From Auriscalpium vulgare (taxonomy: Eukaryota; Basidiomycota; Agaricomycetes; Russulales; Auriscalpiaceae), in the NCBI GenBank assembly GCA_019915015.1, contig JAHBBC010000010.1:992001-1056000 (forward strand): 64,000 nt of DNA. The letters run 5' to 3'. Shown here one piece after another: positions 33,363-45,714 of this stretch (positions are counted from its first letter, which is position 1; each line of letters starts with the position of its first letter). The notes below the pieces were generated by a model, which searched no databases, was not told the origin of the DNA, and saw only the letters and a list, made by a program, of their open reading frames with translations. A program made the position numbers and the translations under genes.

Positions 33363-34140
33363 TGTTCGAACCGAGTGAGAGTAATCCTACAGGCAATGGG
33401 CGTGTTCGTTAGTCGGTTGCAAGTGCAACAACTGGCTGCGCACCTGCTGCTTCTTACACCTAATTCCCAGTCCACTCTTTGCTATCCTTTCAACCTCTGA
33501 GCGCAATCGCGCCTGCCCCCCTGATATGTGCGATGCGTTGGATCTACTACCTTTGATTAGCGCGCACTCTTTCTTCACGACTGTCGACACACCTCTTCTT
33601 CTATGCAACAGAAAGTGCTATCACTGTTGGTGCTGATTGTGCGCCCTCTGTGTAGAATGCCTAGGTTGTTCAATTGCTGGTTGAAGCTTCCTGATCTCGC
33701 AATAGGTGATTGCCCAGCGTGCGCGATGTCGCCAGGCCAGGCTCCAATTGTAACCGGAATCTACAGAAATACAAGAGCTCGGCCTAATAGATATCAGCAA
33801 GTATTATAAGGGCCTGATGAGTACGACGCACCGTGAAATACTACCTTTGCAAGGCAAGGTGGACAAGAAAAGGAGCGAAGTCAAGTTCCCACGGGTTCTG
33901 TCTTGGGTAACGCAATCAGCGCGCGCCACTTGCTACCTCACCCTCCTCCTTCCTCATCTCCTGTACATCCACCCTCATTATCCATCCTTTCTCGTCTTCT
34001 ATCCATGGCCTCCCTGGTGCGTACGACGCCTTTCGGCCTGTGGTTTCTTTCTGATCGTCCATCAGTCTCCCCGTTGCGCGATGCCATCTTAGTCATCCTC
34101 AAGGCCTCCCTTCTGCCTTCAAGACCCTTCCTTTTCTCCT

Positions 34141-34430
34141 ACCGACGAGCACGTTCGCGTCCTGCCTGCGACCACGCTCGACTTGCTGTCTGCGTGCTAG
34201 CATACGGATGCCCGTGCCTCGTTCTCGACGTGTCAAGATCACAGTCAAACTTCACGCACCCTCCGCGTTCAACATCATCCGCACCCCCCTTCTCCTGCAT
34301 CATCTGCTCCCTATCCGACAGCAGCGACCATGTTTGCGTCCCGGTTGCGACCACGCTCGACTTGCCGTCTGTGTGTTAGCTTACGGATGCCCATGTCTCG
34401 TTCTCCATGTGCAAGATCGCTCTTGGTCCC
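34141..34430 (+). repeat. Diverged tandem duplication, about 179 bp offset
   Basis: GCGACCACGCTCGACTTGC occurs near 34169 and near 34348, and similarity extends over roughly 90 bp (GTTAGC/GCTAGC, ACGGATGCCC, CTCGTTCTC). Confidence 0.7.
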
Positions 34431-34899
34431 TTCTGCGCTTAAATGCGTTCAATGCTCCCCGCGAACGGTTGCTGCTGTAGTTTGGGTGAGGTGGCGACAA
34501 GGAGTGCTTGGGGTGATTGACATGTGTATGGGTGCACCCCGTTGCAAGTCGTGAAGCTGCGTATCGTGTTCTAATGCTTGTCTTTTCTCGTGCCTTGATC
34601 TACTCGACATGCCGCCACTGCGTCTGATCCCCTCAGCGCATCTATTCAGTGTCCTCCTTGTATGTGAGTAGCATGCCAACGAAGGTACGTTGAGCATTTG
34701 AAGACGTACGCAATCACGTCACTGACCGAATATTTGTCAGAGTCATCGCTGGGTCTCCTAGCTCGACTACTGTCTGAAATCGAGGGCGCCAAGGCTATCA
34801 ACAACGGTTCACCTCGCACCCAGAATCAGCGCTCAGCATTGACCTGGCGCACTATCAACGGCAGAACGTTTTGCGCTCGCATCAACCTCTCGCACAATA

Positions 34900-34948
34900 T
34901 GACGTCACTCCGGTCATTAAAGTGTATTTAGTGACCGGACTGACGTCA
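34900..34948. repeat. Inverted repeat with TGACGTCA ends
   Basis: TGACGTCACTCCGGTCA at 34900-34916 and its inverse TGACCGGACTGACGTCA at 34932-34948 pair with one mismatch around a 15-nt loop. TGACGTCA is the CRE/ATF palindrome, so it could be a regulatory hairpin or a degenerate small TIR element. Confidence 0.7.
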
Positions 34949-36212
34949 TTTCACCTCTAGGCCGTCTTATTCATCGCTCTGCCCGGTGCCCCGTGAGCTA
35001 TCGCGAAGGCTTCTAAATTGTACGCGTGGCTCACCTTTTCCAACTAGCTATGTAACTTGCGCACTGGTCCTTACCGTTTGAAGGCGAAAAAGGAGCGACG
35101 GTTCAACGTTGCGGCAGTGCATTTTCATAGGACAACATGATCAGGCACGTCCTTGTGCGTTTCTTTGCATTTTTTGTGTCTCACATCTTGTTATCGTATT
35201 GTGCCTGTCCCTTATCGTCTGGCCATCCGGCTGTTTCACGGACATCAATGATCAGATGCATTTCTCCGTGCTACGTTACGATGCCGGTGGTCCCAACGCG
35301 ATCGACCGAAAACGTGCGTCCCATACCTCTGCCCACCCATATCTTCCTCTTATATGCAGAACAGATGTGCCGGGCTCCGAAAGCCTCCTGCTGTGTTTCC
35401 AATGCGAGTGCTGCGATATCGCCTCAGTAGAAGCAGATCCCGCCACCTAGTGCTCCACGAGCTGCGCGCGCTTCAACACTCGGTCCGGTCCGGACTATGT
35501 CGGCCTCGGCGTTTTGCGCCCGTGCATCACCACTCACGCCTGGCTTGCGACGGCTTGGCCCAGCCCACAGATGAAAGGCGCGCTCGTGCCCTCGGCTGCC
35601 CCCACATCAAGTACCCCATATGCTTTTGCACCATCATCGTTACATGCGTGTACCGTCTGTACGGGCCATACCTTGTTGTAATCATCACCTGCATGTCCGC
35701 CTCCCTGACCACATGTCTCCACAACACCTGCAATGAACATCTCGCACTCTTCAGACGCGCTTTACGCCACCAGCTTTGGATCTCCTACTCGACCCGGCGG
35801 CTGCGCGGAGATCGTCCTGCGGCCCGGGCCCGGAGAGTGCAGGGTCTGACTGGCGCTCAACTGAGCCCATGTTCAGCACACGACTTGGTCTTGGTGGCGG
35901 TGCTGCGCTACGGCAGTGGCCTTGCAGCCACGACTGGCGCAGACCGCATCCCTCCCTCGCTGGCTTCACATGTGCGGAGCGGAGCGTGGGCTCAACATGG
36001 CGGCCGCCCGACGCTCAAGGGCTACATCATCCCCTGGGCAACGTGCTGTATCGCAGCGGGGCACGTCGACATTCAGATGGACGGTCGCGCTCCGCGCTCG
36101 TGACGTACGTATTTACTGACTGTCGCTCTTTTTGTCTACATGTTGAAGAGAGCCGTTGCTACGCACGGCAGGTGATTCCACGCAAGCATGGGAACTAAAG
36201 TGAAGAAGAATA

Positions 36213-36718
36213 CTGTACCATTTCGATCGGTTCGCCACCCTGGTGTGACCGTGACCCAACAGGCGAAATTTCAGGTTCGCCGCTCATCGGGTGTGACCGT
36301 GACCATGGCAGCATTTCACCTCGTGAACAAGTTCGCCGCATCCATGAGACTGGGAAGGGTGAGTAGCTATCCTACACAACAATGTCAATTGTCCGTGTCA
36401 GTCTACACCGAAGCTGAGACAATGGGAGAAGCCGCTCGGTGACTGCCAAATGTACGAGATTAGATTACTCAGTGTGATAGATAAACAGACAACTAGTCAT
36501 GGAAAAATTCAATTATACACAGCAAGTCTATGTGAACCAACGTAACCTCAACTTGCAGGCCTCCCAGTGTTACTTTCGAGGCCCTTGAAAATTTCAAACT
36601 CAAGACTCGCTGGAGGCTTTCGCCACCCCGCCCTGTGACCCGTGATAGCACCCATATTTCGCCTCGCCGGACACCCCCTGTGACCCATGACCGGCGAACC
36701 GATTGAAATGGTACAGTA
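36213..36718. mobile_element. Candidate small TIR element flanked by TA
   Basis: CTGTACCATTTCGATCGG at the left is matched by the inverse of CCGATTGAAATGGTACAG at the right, followed on each side by TTCGCC inward. TA flanks both ends. Subterminal GGTGTGACCGTGACC and CCCTGTGACCCGTGA words recur inside. At about 0.5 kb with no coding capacity it resembles a Tc1/mariner-type MITE. Confidence 0.5.
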
Positions 36719-37020
36719 TATCATGAATTCGCAAATGTAACAGTTGATACCTGTGACAAATTAGAGATTTCCTGGGAATGCAAGATTTTGAGGCTTTCCT
36801 TAGCTACTTATTGAGGCGTGTTTAATGTGACGAAAAGGGAGCTACAATAAATACATACTTACATATGATGAGTTCTACATGTTTGCATTTTGTTATTTGC
36901 TACAGCAGCACTGAATGAAAGCATTTAAATTAAACATGTAGGTTATAAAGAAGGATTATATATTATGCATAATATATATATATAAAGAATAAAGTAAATG
37001 AATTTAAAATCGATTTTTTT

Positions 37021-37597
37021 CGGAAAACACGGGTGAGCCTCGGGTGAACCCGTAAAGTGTACTTTACTTCGGACTCCGACGCGCTATTCTTCTCCTTGAA
37101 AGAACTGATTCCCAATGTGGAATCAGAACAGGATATGCTTCAAGAGATGTGTAGGGTGCCTAGGTCGAAAATGTACAAACCTTCAGGAAGTTGTAGACAC
37201 CCTTCAAGAAAATGTATGGACCCTTCAAAGGTTTGTAGTCCCCCTTCAAGATGCACAGGCATGGCAGTTTGCGATCTTTAATTCTTCTGGACCGCAAATG
37301 AAAAGTAATCTTTCTTTATTTCGGTGAGCTCAAATTTATTTTATATTGCACCTGCCCAGAAGCCAATAGAGCTGTCAATATTCAAATGTTGATATACGTC
37401 GCACTCAATAGCACTCAGCCTCTGAGCTGACCCAGCGACATTGAGTCTTTTAATATGTATTGTGCTCAGAAAGAATTTAATAATGCTCCGGAAAAACGCG
37501 GGTGAGCCTCGGGTGAACCCGTAAAGTGTACTTTACTTCGGACTCCGACGCGCTATTCTTCTCCTTGAAAGAACTGATTCCCAATGTGGAATCAGAA
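37021..37597 (+). repeat. 108-bp direct repeats flanking about 360 bp
   Basis: The block 37021-37128 (CGGAAAACACGGGTGAGCC ... GTGGAATCAGAA) recurs at 37489-37597 with about two differences near its start. The repeats do not start TG or end CA, so they are not obvious LTRs. The interval is AT-rich with short CCCTTCAAG-type repeats. Confidence 0.75.
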
Positions 37598-39686
37598 TGG
37601 CTTATCTACTTTCTCTTACAGTTTGGCCGCATGCGTGCGCCTCTTGTGGCCGGGTGGACACGACACCGCGTCTCACCATCAATGATCCCGGAGACGGTTG
37701 CGTGGCCGCGCTGCCCCGTGCCAACGCCACCTTCGACGTTGACAACGGGGACGTTACGCAGCTGTAGCGCCTGCATCCCCGCCAAAGGCCGCCGCCGTCC
37801 TTGCGCTGCAGCGGCCCATGCTGCATGCCGCCGCGTCCCCGTCTCCGGATGTATGTAACTTCCGCTTCCTGGTCGAGGAGCTTGGCGCCGCGCGTGAACG
37901 AGGGACACAAGGGGACGCAATGCGCGGTTGGCTCTGCTTTGCCCATAGCGGTCATGCAGTCGCGGTGCCTTAGCTCCTCAAATGCAAAAGCTCTTGTAAG
38001 TTGATATTTTGCTCTGCAGAGCCCGACTGCGGACTCACACGACTTTCTAGCGACATTGACGTGCACCGGCCGTCACGACACTCCACATACCTGTCGCCGC
38101 ATGCACTATCAAGGCATGTCTCCTGAAGGCGGAGCTCGACGCGCAGAGACAAGCATATATGTTTTCACTCCGTTGCGCGCGCGCACGTCGGTACCCTCGT
38201 CAACGGCCGGCAGCGTTCACGCCCTCTGCAACGGCCTATCCCGCATGCCTCCTGCCGTCCCCGTCCCCGTATCCACCATGGCGGTCTAGATGTCCAATCA
38301 TTCCGCTGGTGCTCCACAACCTGCGCACACCTGAACTCCGGACTACGTCGACCTCGACGTTTTGCGGCGGTGCATTACCACATTGACCGCGGCTCGGGCT
38401 CATTTCGCACGCATCGAGGGTGCGCCTGCGCTCTCATCCTCAAGTTCACCGTATCCTTTGACGACGTCTACGACGCTATCATCCTTCCATGCGAGCTACG
38501 CGGTTACGTGTATGTATTTACTGACTGTTGTTCTTTTTGTCTATGACTTATCTACTTCCTCATTCAGTACAGTATGGCCGCATGAGCACGACTCTTGCGA
38601 TCATATGGACACTGAACCGCCTCTCGCTCTCGGACAAGGTTGCGCGGCCGCGCCGCCCCGCGCCACCTTGTTGCTCGTGGCCCGCGCCGCGCGTGCACTC
38701 TTTGCATAGGCCCAACCCACAGCTAGTCCTGACAGATCACGATTCAGACGTCACCTACGACATGGACAAGGCCATTCGCACCTACACAGTCATGCGCGGA
38801 TCAACGCACCGTCACTGCGAGTGCTGTATGTACGCGATGACCATGCTTCCTGGCGTTCTACTCACGGACTTCCTATTCTGTCTAGATGTATACACTGCAC
38901 TATTGCTGCTCTGACTGCGTCAGCCCGCTTCACCAATGGCGCATCTCCGGCTTCGCCTGGCCGTCGTCATCGCGTGTCCCACGCTGTCATGGTTGTTGCG
39001 CCGGCGGACGATCGAACACGCAGTACTTTGTCCGTGTCTGTGAAATGCCCATCCCGGTACGAGTTGACTTGCCTAGTACTTGCCGGGAGATGTCAAGTAA
39101 GCACTCCTTCACAGCTCGTGCTGACCCCGCGGTTGATGTCTTCCTATCAGAGACGGCGGGACGAACAGCGCTAGATTGCGAACTGTGGCTGCGGGCGGTG
39201 ATGTACCTTCGGGCTGTGCATGTGCCTTGAACCTCCTGTGATGCGCCCGTCCGCATCGCCACATCCCTAGGCATGTTCGTCCTTCTTGGTTTCTGACGCA
39301 ACCTGTGCTTCTTTGACATTCTGAAAACATCATGTCCGCAAGACCGCGCGCGAGTATTCCTTGTTCTTGTCTCAAGAGCGAGTGTGATGCCTTGGCTTGC
39401 ATAAGCAGGCTCTCTGCACAAATTTCCGGAAATACTCCGCCTATCTCCGTTGGTTCTGCTCACTGATTATCCTTCAACCGTTGTCATGCAGACAGTCTAT
39501 CTTGTATGTAGCTCAATGAAGTGTCTGCGACGAGACATTCAGCCCGTATGGCTGTGCGTATTGTTACATCAGGTCCCTGTTTCACATTCGTGTCTTAAGA
39601 CTGGATACGCCGTGCTGAACACGTCCTGCCCTCCCTCTGCCTTGGTCCAAGGAACCTGCACCTTCGAACTTCGTCACACAGGATAT

Positions 39687-42600
39687 GTCTTTGCCTGACT
39701 CACACAATGCCCTTCCCATGCGAGCCTTTCCACTCGCAGGGAGGGATCCTCGCCTGCCGTCTCTATTCCACGTAACCGGCACGCACCCGCAACGCAGCGA
39801 CCCACGCCTGTCGCAATACATAGGAGATGTCGGTCGGACCTTCGTGTATGTCCAAGACACTTCGGAAGCCGCCATGCAGAAAGTGTTGGATGACACCCGC
39901 GATCTTCAAATCCCGGAGACTTTTGCAGGTGTGATAGTCATTTACATGCGCGTACGCCTGCTTGCAAATTCTCATTAATGTTCGTCAGGGCTCTTGGAAC
40001 TGCAATGTGGCGACGCCATTTTTGCGCGCGCGTTGAACGGCTGTCCTTGTGGGTGCGAGGATATCATACAAGCCCTTCTCGCGACAGAGTACGTTTTCTT
40101 ACTACCCCTGTTTTCCTACGTTCTCACCGGGCATCAGACGTCTCCTGCGCATGCTACCAAATGGTGACGCCCTCTGTGATAATATGAACACTGCGAGACA
40201 GCGCGTTCTCGGTCCTGCTGCGCATCGCACGTTGTCCAAGTCTACACGCAATGCCGACACGGGGAAGCACGAGGGTGGGACCGCGTTCGAGCGCTCTGGT
40301 AACGCTCATCCTGTCCGCGGGGCTAGGGCCTACAACCTCGGTTTGGGCTACGAGCAACCGACCCAACTCGTGGCGCCGTCCGCAGGAAACAAAGGCTCAC
40401 CCGAAGTTGGCTGTACGGATGGTCTGGGCATGCGCACGCAAATACAGAAGGTACGTGTCGTTTGAGCATTTCAGGTAAAAACTAACTTTCCTGATTCCAG
40501 GCTGCAATGGCACTTGCCACCGCTGGGTATTCCTTCCTGCCTTCCGCCCACTGCGCAGCGATGCGAACACAAGCAGACCTTGTAAACGCGCCTTCTATAG
40601 GTGTTGAGGAAAACAAATATTTCTTTAATTCGCAACTCAATGTATCGCCAAGTGTCCCGGCACTTGATCGTTAGTTCCATTGTCACGGTCGTCGTTGCTC
40701 TTTTCTAATTTAATGCAAAGGCAATACCGACCTGTCTTACGCCTTGGGATTTTTCGGCGCAGTCCATCGCGACCGGCAAGACCCTGTTCCGGGACTTACT
40801 GGTATGGTATCTTGGCCTGACCTGCCGCCTGGGTACAATCCGGGTACCTTCCATCTTGTCGAACTTGGCGTCTTCGTCCGCTTAGATGGTCTGCGTGTCA
40901 TGTACTTCAATGGCTTGCGTCGGCACGGCGGAACGCCTCCGCGCGCCCCGGAGGGTCAGGAGGTTGCGAACTGGGCGTACCGCATTGTCGTCGTCTGCTA
41001 TCCCCCCAGCGTTGTACTCGAAAACCACGGTGTCACCGCCCTTGCGACACTTCGCTCTGCGGACACAGGTAACGTGGACGAATCACAGGGGAAGGCGCAC
41101 GGTATGTTAACTTTGGATATGAATGTCAAGAACAAGTATGGCTCTTGCTTACGGTTCACCAATCTTTCCGCTGATACGATTTCCACAGTCCAGAGGACCG
41201 CCGACATCAAGCCTGGTCCCGTCATGCCACATTTGCCGCGGATGGACACACTGTCATGGACAAGCCGGCATTACTCAGCTTCCATGCTCGGTCATTGTAT
41301 CTCTTGTCGGTCTATGTTCTTGCACAATTCCCGCCGCATATCAAGGTTAGTCAAAGTTTTTGCATGGGACATAAAGACATTGTTGACGCTGCGCGCGGCA
41401 GGCCATGATTGACGCGGACAAGTTCATGTCATCTTTCAGTATCGAATCCTCCGGCAGTGTCCATGTTGCGCCACCGTGGCTTCTCGCGCCAGTCTTAAAT
41501 GGTGAATATTAACTGGACTACTCAGCTTTTAGCCTCCAACTGACGTATTCAGACTTCGCCGATCCGCATGCTGTCGCTCGGCGTGCCGCGGCTGACGCAT
41601 GCAAGATTTACAGGGACAAATGCGGAGCGTTCCTTCCGTACTGCTTTGACGCTAAAGCCAAGATTAAGTCCTTGCAAATAAATTCCGATCCTTCACTCCC
41701 TGTGGGGCCTGTTCTTGGACGCCCTCCTGCTTACGCTTACCACTCTGGTACGTGGGGTCAACTTTTTGCAGTGCCCCTTTCCTGATCCATGACACAGAAG
41801 CAACCCCACCGGAGGACTATGATGTCGCCGATAATGACGAAGTAGACATCCCGAATTCAGGAAGCACGGAAGTTGTCGCAGATCGTACGGTGCCCTTCTC
41901 TCCAACGTATCTTTTTCTTGACATGTTTTCATCTAGCTGCAATCAACACGAGCACTATGGGTGTTATGCGGTCTACAGACAAGCACAAAATGGACAATGC
42001 ACTTACGAATTCCGCAGCCTCAACATCAATGTCCCTGCACACCGCCAGCCGAAAGCGCAAATGTGTGCCTGAAGCAGAACAGTTTGAGGCAACACGCGAT
42101 GATCGCAGACGTGCAGCTCAACATCGACTGCCCGCTGCTCCGGAGCAAGGTATTTCTATGTTTATGACTCATGTGGCCTTTATTGATCGCACCTATAGAC
42201 CTGGAGAAAGACTACGAGGAACGCTTACTGTCTTTGTCCTCATTTCTTTCGGCATCTTCTGCCCCGTCCGACTCTACCGTTTGCGTTCCTATTGAGCGCA
42301 TGGTCCAACCCTGGGCGATCCCACATAATATCACGAAGACTGAAATTGTAGAGATGAAAACATCACAGCCGGCACTACGCGGTATGTTGCCCTCAACTAA
42401 GCTCAGCTTGCGCTGACTCCTTTCCAGACTCATCCGTCTTTTCGCTACCTCTTATGGTGCGGGATGCGAGCACTGTAGCTTCAGCTCTTCAATGTGTCCG
42501 CTCCCTGCAGGCCCAGGCAACCGTCCACCAGGCATCGGATTTTCTATCCAACGCTCAACAGCAAATTGCGTCCCATCATTGGGCTCCCGACATACTCCCC

Positions 42601-44460
42601 GCTGTTGCCTCCGCGTGGCAGGGATGGCATATATTGTCGCGGCCAATGTCTGTCAGCGACCTTGACGTGCGCAACATGAAGGCTATGCTTATGCAACATC
42701 ACGCGGCTCTCTGGACGTGGCTCGAGTCCGTGTGCTACTACTGTTCTATCTCCATATCGACGACGCCCAGGAACAGTCTGCTCCGCCTTGCGCAAGATAT
42801 CTCCACGTCAATTTTATTGCGTCGTCCTTGCGTCCTTACTCCCGCGCAATATCACTCTTCCTTCCCTGCCGATCCTTACACCCTGCCTTTCGTTCGTAGC
42901 CAGACAGATCCGCTGTCGAACACGCCATTCACGCATCAACGCCATGTCTTCAATGGCATGATAAAGGTCCTCTCTCTGTGGCTTGGCTTCCCCCAAGAAC
43001 GCGCGAGCCGACCTCAGGCCTGGCTTATATGCGCCATGCGCCTTCTGTTCGGGCCGGACATCCTGTATACCGCGGCAGCTTTCGATCTCTATCACGGCCT
43101 GGCTAGGAAAGTCCTCGACGTCTCCGTGATACCCACATCCGTTACACCCGCCGCGCTCGTCCCATTCCTTGCTAGCCTGATGGAAGAACCTATCTTTTCC
43201 CCCGACTCCCAGGAGGCGACCGGCATGCATATCATCGCAACTTTGACGCGCTCATTTGCATCCGGTTCTGCGCCCGCATTGTCTCCAGACCAAGACACCT
43301 TCATTTCTTCCGCCCCTGGTCAAGTCGTGCTCCATGCTGCATCTAGAGATGGGAACGTTGTTGATGCTGGTTCGCCGTCAACCGTTCAGGCGTCGGATGG
43401 CTCTGTCAGTGCACCTGGATCATCACACGTTGGTGTTGGAGACGGATCGAACACTGGACAAGGCCATGACAACAACATGGGCACAAGCGACAGCGGCACT
43501 GTGCCCTTCTCATCCCAGCTTGTCACATCTTCCGCTGCTACGCCACCAATTCCGCCGTCGTTGCCTACGGCAACCAACATCCCGCCCTTGCTTCAACGCG
43601 CCATCAATGTCTTGAAGATGATGGAGTACTTCATCGACGGACCAACACTTCATAAAGTGTCTCTTGCGCCGCCTCCCATGACAGGTGTCTCGAAAAAAGA
43701 CCGGGACTTGCTCATATTCGTCGCAACAGACCTGGACAAGTTCTTGCCTTTCCGAGAAATGGCACCAAGCGTCAAGCGAGCCCGCTCAGTCGATGGGCCG
43801 TACGCTGCACCACATGTGCGAACGAGGTCTGGCTTTTTCAGCGCGCTAGTATTTCGGACAATGCTCTTCAGCTGCGGCTACCTCTTCGACCATCCATTCA
43901 TTTTCGATGGCCCGGACAAATTGAAGAACGATTTCAACACAATGACCACGAGCACACCCGCTACTCTCCCCACTTATTTCTTCGACCCGTGCTGTTATGG
44001 TGCTGCCATGAAGAAAGAGGTTGCCAATGCGGATAAACTTTGGACCGCTACAGCTTCTCGACGTCCGCTGTCCTTGACGTCGCCACCTCAGCCTTTCCGC
44101 ACATTCTACGACCAGGTCATCAAAAAGCCCGGCTATTTCAACGTCGGGCCGTTGATTGGCTACCTCATCACCGCGGACTATGTCCATGCAGGCGCTGTTA
44201 TCATGCCTACTATCGACGAAATGGGCACTATCATTCACGTGAACGGACTCGGTTCCCTCCGCGGACTGCAGCTACTAAACCTGTGTCATTCGAAGCCTAC
44301 GCGACAGCAAGTCCTGGTAGCATTTCGTCATTTCTTCACCATAGTGTCCGATGGTCTCACACAGGAACAGCGCTTGCATATGGGCTGGGACGTCATCACG
44401 GCAGAGCACTTCCTCTGCAAAATCAGTCGTCTTTACAAAAGGAAAAAGCTTGTTTTATGA
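39687..44460 (+). CDS. Large protein with putative HxD...H double-stranded beta-helix core
   Basis: Multi-exon gene. N-terminal exons read LPSLFHVTGTHPQRSDPRLS and GLGYEQPTQLVAP. A core follows: GFFGAVHRDRQDPVPGLT (HRD at 40765-40773), GTFHLVELGVFVRLDGL, MYFNGLRRHGGTPPRAP (distal His 40924-40926) and WAYRIVVVCYPP. This HxD...H layout with alternating strands suggests a 2-oxoglutarate/Fe(II) oxygenase-type beta-helix; this is inference from pattern. Then come PHAVARRAAADACKIYRD, an acidic linker, and a long helical C-terminal exon open from 42454 to the stop at 44458-44460 (LSLWLGFPQERASRPQ ... ARSVDGPYAAPHVRTRSG ... IIHVNGLGSLRGLQLLNL). The exon plan between 39687 and 42430 is approximate, and the true start is uncertain. 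It is cargo of the Helentron-like element. Confidence 0.62.
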
Positions 44461-44480
44461 TTCATTCTGTCTTTGTATAT

Positions 44481-45714
44481 CTACTCCTTTGCTTGCCCAT
44501 CCTCCTCCATCGTCGCTATTTCAGACTCTGTGCTACGCTTCAATTTTTTGTCACCTCCCATCTCACTGTACCCTACTTTGCGCTTGATGCTTTTCTGCGA
44601 CTGTGTCACGGTATTGACGTTCAGCCGCTTATCAGCTTGGTCACGTTCATACGCCTGTCGCCTGGTAAGTTCTGTGAACCATGTATGCGCGAATGTCATG
44701 CTCACCTCTTGTAACTCGCGGTCCAAAATAGCGATGGATCTTAGCTTGGACACCATGCGATAGTTACCTTTCTTCCCCCATAGCGGTACGGACGCAAAGG
44801 CCACCTGTAGTTGTACGACTTGCCCAACACGTAGGATAGATGGGTCGATCGGCGTGTACACTGGTTTTCCGGTTCTATGGCAACTAGTAAGCTCATCGTC
44901 ACATTCAAATTATCTCGCAACTGACATCTGATCCAACAGGCAGTCGTAGTACAACACCTGATTGTCCTCCAGATGAGACCCGATACCAGCCATCGCGCTT
45001 GCGAGCAGTCCATGTGGGTCTACAAAACTGCCGAATGCGATGGGCGGTTCATTCTTGACTTGGTTACGCGGTGTAATGAAACGTGTTGCAAAGTCGAGTT
45101 CCATAGTACACCCTGGTGCATTCAAAGCGTGGTCTTCGAATGAGTTCACCTTGTACATGGAGCTGATGCGTCGGTGGACGTCGCGGACACCATTGACGGC
45201 GTCGACAAATTCTGGAGCCCCGAAGCCCATCAACTTCACGCTCTGCTTTGCCCACAGTGGTTTGGGACCAATCCTGTAGCCGTTAAGTTTGACTACTTTC
45301 CAATCAATATTGAAACGCTGACTCACTGTGCTTTGGTGGTCACTGGCGGGAGGTCGTAGTCGACTAGGACGCCTTGAACTTCTAGAGTTGCTTCAACCAT
45401 CTCAGCCCCGTCAGGCGTCATGACAGACACTGTTCCATCCTCATGCTTATGCATGGCCAACACAAGTCCGCTTCGTGCGGTCTGAGCAAGCGTCAGCAAT
45501 TGGAATGCAAACCAAAAGGCATACGTCGCCCTACCTTTGCTGCAGATGAGAGCATGTAAGTTCTATCTCGGTGGGCAACGAAGCTCTTGATCACGTTGCT
45601 AACATGCTCGTCTGTCAGCATCCAAGGACACGTCAAAGACTGTGTCAATAATATATAGCTGGGGAGCGCACCGCATCTATTCCTCGCAGCAAAATCTACG
45701 ATGTCGAGCAGCAT
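44481..45714 (-). CDS. Hypothetical multi-exon protein, cargo
   Basis: Convergent with the gene ending at 44460. Exons read MLLDIVDFAARNRCGALP ... DEHVSNVIKSFVAHRDRTY, then SGLVLAMHKHEDGTVSVM and QRFNIDWKVVKLNGYRIG ... TMELDFATRFITPRNQVK ... FGSFVDPHGLLASAMAG. They continue with TPIDPSILRVGQVVQLQV ... MVSKLRSIAILDRELQE and end in a basic/acidic tail (SIKRKVGYSEMGGDKK). The stop is at 44481. Function unknown. The alternation of a beta-rich middle with the RVGQVVQLQVAF segment looks like a structured single domain. Splice sites (for example GTAAGT-type donors near 44663) are consistent, so it may be intact. Confidence 0.58.

Larger units (their letters stand above)
33363..39686. other. Degenerate cargo region with repeats and exon fragments
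   Basis: No complete gene can be assembled over these 6.3 kb. A cysteine-rich plus-strand fragment at 33520-33680 (TPLLLCNRKCYHCWC, stop, LCALCVECLGC) may be an exon of a decayed gene. Other contents are a local duplication (34141-34430), an inverted repeat (34900-34948), diverged exon copies (35455-36110 and 38300-38520), a possible small TIR element (36213-36718) and a 108-bp direct repeat (37021 and 37489). 36850-37020 is strongly AT-rich. The rest is GC-rich and stop-broken. Confidence 0.5.

Noticed and set aside
41610..41620. TTACAGGGAC as an inverted partner for the KDZ-type terminus at 5675
   Set aside because: It lies inside a good coding exon (IYRDKCGAF) and the flanking terminal bases and ACCGGT words are missing.
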